From: CAYNHF01 sp964397045
GTDB lineage: Bacteria; Actinomycetota; Acidimicrobiia; Spongiisociales; UBA5794
Assembly (NCBI GenBank): GCA_964397045.1
Contig: CAYNHF010000047.1
Location: forward strand, 124,001-188,000
Length of the DNA: 64,000 nucleotides
Direction of reading: 5' to 3'
In this document: piece after piece, positions 58,651 to 64,000 of the stretch
How the letters are laid out: each line of letters starts with the position of its first letter
Position numbering within the stretch: the stretch's first letter is position 1
The notes under the pieces: generated by a model
Told to the model about the DNA's origin: nothing
The model's database searches: none
Seen by the model: only the letters and a program-made list of their open reading frames with translations
Program-made: the position numbers and the translations under genes

Positions 58651-59658
58651 TCAGCCAGAAGCGAGTGCGGTGAACTCGAACTTCTTCTTGGTGCCGTACC
58701 GATCCTTCACGGTCACCAGGAATGTCTCCCCGATGGGTGCCTCGGCGAAGAACACCTTCTTCTCCCAATGCCCCTCCGCATCAGCTTCAGTGGTGCCGCT
58801 CCCGAAGGCCGAGGTGATGGCGATCTTGGACCCGGGCTCGGCGGTCCCGAAGTAGACGTCGTAGGGCGGATCGAACGCACAAGAGCCGTAGGTGGCGCTT
58901 GCCGTGAACTCCACCTTCGGTGGCGGATCGTCCTTGACCGGCTCTTCGGGCTCGTAGAAGACGGTGATTCTGGCCGTAGCCTCATTGCCTGCCTCATCAA
59001 TAGCCGTGAAACGGGCGCCGTTCGGACCTTCTCGCAGGACAAGCCGGATGGACCAGCGCCCGTCTGCCGATACGTTCGCCTCATAGGGCCCTGACATCAC
59101 GCGAGCCCCCGGTTCGGTCTTGCCCTGGAAACTGGCAACCTTCTCTGTCAGCTTGGCGCCATCGGCCGGGGTGGTGATCGAGATTCGAGGAGGTGTGGTG
59201 TCTGCCGGCTCAACCGGTTCCTCGACCACCGGCTTGTCCTCAGGGAGGGGCTCCGCCGCTTCCTTCACGGGTTCGTCTCCGGATCCGGTAGGTGCGGGAG
59301 CGACCGGCGGCAGCGCCAGGGGAGCCGGCTCGGGTGCGATCTGATCCGGCCCCGGGGTGTCGGGATCCGGCGTCTCAAGAATGGGCGGTGCGGCATCCCC
59401 GATGACCGGTGTTGTCTGCTCGATGACCGGTACGGTCGTCGAAACGTTCGCGGCGTCGGGTTCCGGCGTCGGGCCGCGCAGCCACGATCCAAGGAGAAGC
59501 ACGATCACGGCAAACCCGCCCGCGAGTGCAGTTCCCACCCTCCGGGCCCGTTGTCGCCTCGCAGCTACGGTGGCGAAACCGGAGCGCGGCGTGTAGTCGG
59601 CAACCGCAGTCGTCACGGAGGCAGATGCTGCGCGGGCCCTGGTGTCGAGTGTGCTCAT
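58651..59658 (-). CDS. Single-pass membrane protein with Ig-like repeats (possible anti-sigma partner)
   Basis: A 335-residue protein. Residues 1-40 are basic and cytoplasmic, 41-60 a membrane helix (VGTALAGGFAVIVLLLGSWL), and 65-150 a Pro/Glu/Thr-rich linker. Two beta-sandwich repeats follow (TPPRISITTPADGAKL at 153 and a second from about 245), similar to bacterial Ig-like modules. The ATG overlaps the stop of the ECF sigma gene by 4 nt, so it is the coupled partner and may hold the sigma factor at the membrane. No zinc anti-sigma motif is seen, so this role is inferred. Confidence 0.75.
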   Translation of the reverse strand: MSTLDTRARAASASVTTAVADYTPRSGFATVAARRQRARRVGTALAGGFAVIVLLLGSWLRGPTPEPDAANVSTTVPVIEQTTPVIGDAAPPILETPDPDTPGPDQIAPEPAPLALPPVAPAPTGSGDEPVKEAAEPLPEDKPVVEEPVEPADTTPPRISITTPADGAKLTEKVASFQGKTEPGARVMSGPYEANVSADGRWSIRLVLREGPNGARFTAIDEAGNEATARITVFYEPEEPVKDDPPPKVEFTASATYGSCAFDPPYDVYFGTAEPGSKIAITSAFGSGTTEADAEGHWEKKVFFAEAPIGETFLVTVKDRYGTKKKFEFTALASG

Positions 59659-60236
59659 GACGTTCCCTCCCGCGCCTCGAGACCGAGCCGGTCGGCGAGC
59701 CGCAGCCTTCCCTTGTGCAGGTGGACTTTCACGGTGCCCTCAGCGCAGTCCAGAACGTCCGCAATGTCGGCTACAGACAGATCCTCCAGATAGTGCAATG
59801 CAATAGCCTGGGCCTGACGCTTGGGAAGCGCACGAACCGCCTTCCAGAAGTCATCGTCATGCGCAGGGAGTGCCGGCAGTATCGCCTCATCACTGCCAAG
59901 GCGGGCGAGGGCCTTGGCCTCGCGCAGCTTCCGCCGGAACAATGAGACCGACATGTTGGCGACGACCCGCCGAACCCAGGCCTGTGGCTTGTCATAGTGC
60001 GATACCCTGTCCCAGTTCTTGTGGGCAGCGAGGAACGCGTCCTGAGCGAGGTCTTCCGCGACCGTTCGACTTCCCGATAGCACATATGCCAGGCCGATCA
60101 CTGCCTTGAGCTCCTGCTGGTAGAACGTCTCAAACGTCATGACCGCTTTTACCGGAGCGGGCGCGGCCGCCTCGGTACCGGCATTGCCCGGTACCCCGGT
60201 CGCTGCCGTGGGTTGCGATCTGATGGTCACTTTCAC
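59655..60236 (-). CDS. ECF-type RNA polymerase sigma factor (SigE-like)
   Basis: A 193-residue sigma factor. Region 2 is at about 35-100 (FETFYQQELKAVIGLAYVLSG, AEDLAQDAFLAAHKNW, AWVRRVVANMSVSLFRR). Region 4 is at 130-185 (LPKRQAQAIALHYLEDLSVADIADVLDCAEGTVKVHLHKGR). The given start is a GTG; an ATG at 60140 would remove a non-conserved 32-residue Ala/Pro-rich extension and is equally possible. It is coupled to a membrane protein that may be its anti-sigma factor. Confidence 0.88.
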   Translation of the reverse strand: MKVTIRSQPTAATGVPGNAGTEAAAPAPVKAVMTFETFYQQELKAVIGLAYVLSGSRTVAEDLAQDAFLAAHKNWDRVSHYDKPQAWVRRVVANMSVSLFRRKLREAKALARLGSDEAILPALPAHDDDFWKAVRALPKRQAQAIALHYLEDLSVADIADVLDCAEGTVKVHLHKGRLRLADRLGLEAREGTS

Positions 60237-60240
60237 CCGG

Positions 60241-60267
60241 TTACTCGCCCGAGTCGCCTGAAAGGTT
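60241..60267 (-). promoter_or_regulatory. Candidate ECF-type autoregulated promoter
   Basis: On the minus strand AACC (60267-60264) and CGAGTAA (60247-60241) are 16 nt apart, resembling the AAC and CGA cores of ECF-sigma promoters. They lie just before the sigma gene start. Confidence 0.35.
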
Positions 60268-60333
60268 TACAGGTATGTATCGAAGCGAGACCCCCCGGAA
60301 CTTGAGGGGAGAACGGGAATCCCGGGTGCTGGT

Positions 60334-60339
60334 TAGGGT
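60334..60339 (+). promoter_or_regulatory. Candidate -10 box of the S10 peptidase gene
   Basis: TAGGGT lies 31 nt upstream of the ATG at 60371. Confidence 0.4.
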
Positions 60340-60370
60340 TACTCAATCTCGATCACCCAGGAGCGAATCG

Positions 60371-61888
60371 ATGGCCGAAGAAAGCACAAAGGCCGAAGCA
60401 GCGGAAGCCGCGGACGCCGCGGACTCGACCGATGATCAAGAACAGCCGCCGCCTCATCATGAGGAGATCTCGACCTCCACTGCGCACCGAGTAGTCATCG
60501 ACGGAAAGCCGGTCGCGTATACCGCGACCGCGGGACGCGTGATCCTCACCGAGGAAGAGGGCAAGAAGAAGGCCTCGTTTTTCTTCGTCTCCTACACACG
60601 CGACGACGTCGAGGACGCGGCAGAACGGCCACTGGTTTTCGCGTTCAACGGGGGGCCCGGGTCTTCTTCGGTGTGGCTCCATTTGGGGGCGCTCGGCCCG
60701 CGGCGCGTGACAGTGGATGAGGAGGGCATGGCGCTGCCCCCTCCTTCCCGCCTCACCGACAACGAGCATTCGATTCTCGATGTTGCCGATCTCGTATTCA
60801 TCGATCCCGTCGGAACCGGGTACAGCCGTGCCATCCCGGGAGACGAGGCCAAAGATTTCCATCATTTCAAAAAAGACATCGAAGCGGTCGGCGAGTTCAT
60901 CCGGATTTTCCTCACGCGCCACGAGCGCTGGGATTCGCCGAAGTACATCGCCGGCGAGTCATACGGCACGACGAGGTCTGCTGGTCTCGCCGGCCACCTC
61001 TACCGACGACATGGCATCACCTTCAATGGCCTGCTGCTGATCTCGTCGATCCTGAACTTCCAGACCACAGGCTTCGACCCATCCACCTACACGTTCCGAC
61101 GCGGTAACGACCTGCCCTACCAGGTGTTTCTCCCCTCCTACGCTGCGACCGCCTGGTACCACCAGCGTCTGAACGAGGATGACCAGGCGCGGACCTTGCG
61201 AGAGTTCCTCGACGAGGTGGAAGCCTTCGCCGCCAACGACTACACCCTGGCGCTGTTCCAGGGAGCGGCACTCGACCCCGACAGGTATGACGAGATCGCG
61301 ACCAAGGTCGCTCGCTTCACCGGGCTCCCGGTCGACTACGTCAAGCGCTACGACCTCCGCATCGAGATCCTCCGGTTCTGCAAAGAGCTCTTGCGCGACA
61401 AGCAGCGCACCGTCGGGCGCATCGACTCCCGCTACACCGGCATCGATCGATTCCCCGATGGTGACGCAATCGAAGCCGACCCCTCAATCGACGCCCTCAT
61501 GGGTTCATATACGTCTGCCCTCAATGGCTACGTCCGTTCCGAGTTGGAGTATGAGAGCGATCTGCCCTACGAGGTCATGTCCGAGGAGACGTGGCAGAAC
61601 TGGGATTACGAGGATTTCAAGAACGCCTTCGTTGACGTATCTGAGACCCTGCGCGACACCATCAGCCGCACCCGCTTCCTGAGGGTGTTCGTGGCCAACG
61701 GCTACTTCGATCTGGCGACCCCATACTTCGCAACGGAGTACACCTTCAACCACCTTGGGCTCGACCCGGCACTGCGAGATAACGTGACCATGGCGTACTA
61801 CGGCGCCGGCCACATGATGTACGTCCAGCTGGATTCACTCGGACGGCTTGCTGCCGACCTGCGCGAGTTCATCACCGCCGCGCCTTGA
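60371..61888 (+). CDS. S10-family serine carboxypeptidase-like protein
   Basis: A 505-residue alpha/beta hydrolase of peptidase family S10. The oxyanion segment is FNGGPGSSSVWLHLGALGP, and the triad is Ser197 in AGESYGT, Asp447 in GYFDLATP and His481 in YGAGHMMY. There is no signal peptide; the first 40 residues are Glu/Ala/Asp-rich, so it seems cytoplasmic, unlike most eukaryotic S10 enzymes. The ATG at 60371 has AGGAG 7 nt upstream. It probably trims C-terminal residues from peptides. Confidence 0.9.
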   Translation: MAEESTKAEAAEAADAADSTDDQEQPPPHHEEISTSTAHRVVIDGKPVAYTATAGRVILTEEEGKKKASFFFVSYTRDDVEDAAERPLVFAFNGGPGSSSVWLHLGALGPRRVTVDEEGMALPPPSRLTDNEHSILDVADLVFIDPVGTGYSRAIPGDEAKDFHHFKKDIEAVGEFIRIFLTRHERWDSPKYIAGESYGTTRSAGLAGHLYRRHGITFNGLLLISSILNFQTTGFDPSTYTFRRGNDLPYQVFLPSYAATAWYHQRLNEDDQARTLREFLDEVEAFAANDYTLALFQGAALDPDRYDEIATKVARFTGLPVDYVKRYDLRIEILRFCKELLRDKQRTVGRIDSRYTGIDRFPDGDAIEADPSIDALMGSYTSALNGYVRSELEYESDLPYEVMSEETWQNWDYEDFKNAFVDVSETLRDTISRTRFLRVFVANGYFDLATPYFATEYTFNHLGLDPALRDNVTMAYYGAGHMMYVQLDSLGRLAADLREFITAAP

Positions 61889-61928
61889 TCCCCCTTCTCG
61901 CCTGACGTGCGGTAAGGCCAATCCCGGC

Positions 61929-61934
61929 TAGGGT
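61929..61934 (+). promoter_or_regulatory. Candidate -10 box of the oxoamine-synthase-like gene
   Basis: TAGGGT lies 56 nt upstream of the TTG at 61991, leaving room for a short leader with a ribosome binding site. Confidence 0.4.
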
Positions 61935-61990
61935 GAGGCCTCGCTCGCAAGGCCCAAACGGGCCGGTCTGACGGACGGAAGGGATTCCCG

Positions 61991-63289
61991 TTGTCAGCTA
62001 CACGTGCAGCGCTGTTTCAGCGGCTGCAAGATCTCAGTGAACAGAACATCTCGGCCGCGATCGATCTCGGAGTTGCCCGGGTCAGAATCGAAGACGAAGT
62101 GCTCGAGGGTGAGACCATCACCCTCGAGGGCCGGAAGCTCACGAATTTCGGAACGGCCGCGTATCTCGGATTGAACACCGATTCACGTCTCAAGCGTGGC
62201 GCGATCGACGCCATCGAGCGCTTTGGACCGGTGTTCTCGTCTTCGACGGTCTACACCTCCGTCGATCTCTATGCCGACCTCGAGAACCGGCTGCAACGGA
62301 TCTTTGGCACCCCGGTGATCATCCCGACGACAACCTCGCTCGGCCATCTCGGAGCCCTCCCGGTGCTGGTAGGCCCCAAAGACGTTGTGGTCATCGACAC
62401 CAGGGCTCACGCCTCCCTCCATCTGGCCACGCTGGTGTTGATGGGCGAAGGGATCCCGGTCGTGAGCGTGCCCCACAACGATATGGATGCGCTTGCCACC
62501 ACCATTGCAGCAGAGGCAACTCGCGCCGAACGGGTCTGGTATTTGGCTGACGGTGTCTACTCGATGCACGGCGATACGCTGCCGACCCACCAGGTTGCGC
62601 GGCTGCTCGAGGAGTACGAGCAGCTCCACCTCTACATCGACGACGCGCACGGCTTCGGGTGGAAGGGCCAACATGGCCGTGGCCACGTCCTCTCCCAGAT
62701 CCCGATGCATCCCCGCCTCACCGTTGCAGTCTCGCTCTCGAAGTCGTTCGGGTCGGGGGGCGCCGCAATTGCCTTCCACGATGCAGGCCTGGCCAAGAGC
62801 GTGCTACTTCGTGGGGGGACGTTCACTTTCTCCGGACCGATTCACCCAGCGGAACTCGGCGCGGCTATCGCTTCTGCAGACATCCACCTGTCCGGTGAAC
62901 ACACGGAGCGGGTGGCGCGGATCAACGAGCAGATCGATCTCACCCGATCCCTCCTTACCGCACACCATGTTCCGGTCGTATCCGATGCCCAAACGCCGAT
63001 CTGGTTCGCGAAGGTGGGAGGCCACAAGGAGACGTTGGAATTGGTCCGCCGCCTCAAGGTGCAGGGGTTCTTCGTCAATGCCGGTGTCCACCCCGCCGTA
63101 CCCCTCAATCACAGCGGGATCAGGTTCGCCCACGCTCTGTACCACTCGAACGATCACATCCGAGCACTCGTCGAGGCAATCGCCTCCAACTCAGATCTCA
63201 TCGATACCACTCACATCGTCGTAGACCTCACCGAACCGGCCGCTCGACCGGAAGAACCCCAGACGGTGGGGAGCCAGCCGCAGCAGTAG
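61991..63289 (+). CDS. Alpha-oxoamine-synthase-family PLP enzyme
   Basis: A 432-residue fold-type I enzyme related to 8-amino-7-oxononanoate synthase and serine palmitoyltransferase. It has NFGTAAYLGLN, the cofactor Asp in YIDDAHGFGWKG, and PLP Lys251 in SLSKSFGSGGAA. These enzymes condense an amino acid with an acyl-CoA. No biotin or sphingolipid genes are nearby, and an acyl carrier substrate is possible. The start is a TTG with GGAAGGG upstream. Confidence 0.85.
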   Translation: MSATRAALFQRLQDLSEQNISAAIDLGVARVRIEDEVLEGETITLEGRKLTNFGTAAYLGLNTDSRLKRGAIDAIERFGPVFSSSTVYTSVDLYADLENRLQRIFGTPVIIPTTTSLGHLGALPVLVGPKDVVVIDTRAHASLHLATLVLMGEGIPVVSVPHNDMDALATTIAAEATRAERVWYLADGVYSMHGDTLPTHQVARLLEEYEQLHLYIDDAHGFGWKGQHGRGHVLSQIPMHPRLTVAVSLSKSFGSGGAAIAFHDAGLAKSVLLRGGTFTFSGPIHPAELGAAIASADIHLSGEHTERVARINEQIDLTRSLLTAHHVPVVSDAQTPIWFAKVGGHKETLELVRRLKVQGFFVNAGVHPAVPLNHSGIRFAHALYHSNDHIRALVEAIASNSDLIDTTHIVVDLTEPAARPEEPQTVGSQPQQ

Positions 63290-63334
63290 CAACACCTTCA
63301 CTCCACCCGCGTTCCTGCCGATAGTCGCAGGTAT

Positions 63335-64000
63335 ATGGAGTGGACCCACCGCACGGCGAATCCGCGCGACCAGCGAGACGGGCCGTCACGCCTGATGATG
63401 GTGTTGGCAGTGGCCGCATTTGTTGTCCTGCTCCTTGACGCCGTCCTCACCCAGGTGGTTTCAGCCGAAGTCGCAGACGTCATCGGGCCCCTCGGTGTGC
63501 TGCTCGGATATGTGGCGGGTGGCACGGTCATTTCCAGAGGAGCACTCCACCTCAAGGGTCGCGAGCGCACTGCGTGGCGTCTCGTCGGGTTCGGATTCAC
63601 TGTCGGAGCTATGGGCATTCTGGCTGTCGCCATCGTGGACACCGTCACGGGCGCCGCGCCGGCATTCGGTCCGACCGACCTCTTGTTCATCGCAGCCTAC
63701 GTGCTGGTCCTCGCCGGGTTGTTCTCGATGCCACACGTCACGGGCAGCAGCGTGCAACGCGCCCGGATCACGCTCGACGGCCTGATCGGAGCGATCTCGG
63801 TGGCCGTGCTGTTGTGGGCATTCGTAGTGCGTGATCTCTTCGATTCCCTTGGCGAGTCTCCGCTCTGGGAGCGCTGGATGGGCTCGACCTACCCCGTCAT
63901 GGATATCGCGTTGATCATCACCGTGATGATCGTGGTCATGCGTCGCAGCAGCTACCGGTTCGACCTCAGGCTTCTGATCCTGGGAGCAGGCCTTTCCATG
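63335..64000 (+). CDS. Multi-spanning membrane protein, N-terminal part (runs off the window)
   Basis: The first 222 residues contain about six membrane helices with conserved-looking loops such as GPTDLLFIAAYVLVLAGL and RARITLDGLIGAISVAVL. This pattern is common at the N-terminus of actinobacterial membrane sensor proteins with GGDEF/EAL or kinase domains. The signalling domain, if any, lies beyond the window. The ATG at 63335 is the first in frame with the hydrophobic segments. Confidence 0.75.
   Translation, partial: MEWTHRTANPRDQRDGPSRLMMVLAVAAFVVLLLDAVLTQVVSAEVADVIGPLGVLLGYVAGGTVISRGALHLKGRERTAWRLVGFGFTVGAMGILAVAIVDTVTGAAPAFGPTDLLFIAAYVLVLAGLFSMPHVTGSSVQRARITLDGLIGAISVAVLLWAFVVRDLFDSLGESPLWERWMGSTYPVMDIALIITVMIVVMRRSSYRFDLRLLILGAGLSM

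Noticed and set aside
1..64000. CRISPR array, prophage or insertion sequence
   Set aside because: No regularly spaced repeats, transposase, integrase or phage structural gene was seen.

Overview
The window looks like chromosome from a high-GC actinobacterium, probably of or near the class Acidimicrobiia; this is inference. The signs are a bL37-like ribosomal miniprotein, a TipA-type MerR regulator, a CtpE-like P-type ATPase, an Rv3369-like split-barrel protein, frequent GTG starts, and many genes whose start codon lies only 6-9 nt downstream of a TAnnnT -10 box, which implies leaderless mRNAs. I see no phage, insertion sequence or CRISPR array.

Layout. 0-7.6 kb is housekeeping: metG (cut by the window edge), an AbrB-type regulator, rsmI, a DUF192 gene head to head with a tiny bL37 gene, a secreted HExxH lipoprotein, glgC, an unknown 435-aa protein with nucleotidyltransferase-like acidic motifs, and a TipA-like regulator. 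7.8-35.4 kb is a large amine-catabolism island. On the minus strand lies a polyamine cassette (class III aminotransferase, aminobutyraldehyde dehydrogenase, PotABCD transporter) with a divergent Lrp/AsnC regulator. It is followed by a MOSC protein, three tandem COG1233 flavoproteins coupled to a GcvT-like protein, and a second aldehyde dehydrogenase. On the plus strand are two dimethylglycine-dehydrogenase-type proteins flanking a gamma-glutamylputrescine-oxidase-like flavoprotein. A trimethylamine-dehydrogenase homologue and a fused kinase/class III PLP protein close the island.

35.5-39.6 kb holds tRNA-Ala(CGC), a translin-family protein, a small membrane protein and a molybdenum-cofactor operon (plsY-moeA-moaC-mogA). 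39.7-53.2 kb is mixed: mtnP, a nested inverted repeat, a SAF-domain protein, uppP, redox and HAD proteins, a CtpE-like ATPase, a NYN-domain protein, an agmatinase-family enzyme, a TetR/MFS efflux pair, a TlpA-like protein and an acetyltransferase. 53.2-60.2 kb is signalling: two histidine kinases without response regulators, and an ECF sigma factor coupled to a membrane protein with Ig-like repeats. The end holds an S10 peptidase, an alpha-oxoamine-synthase-like enzyme and the start of a multi-spanning membrane protein.

How the genes may work together (inference): the cell imports polyamines and methylated amines, oxidises them with several flavoproteins, passes C1 units to folate through GcvT-like domains, and oxidises the aldehydes to acids. 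The coupled GcvT plus triple flavoprotein operon, and the trimethylamine-dehydrogenase homologue with an altered substrate cage, are the best candidates for undescribed chemistry.
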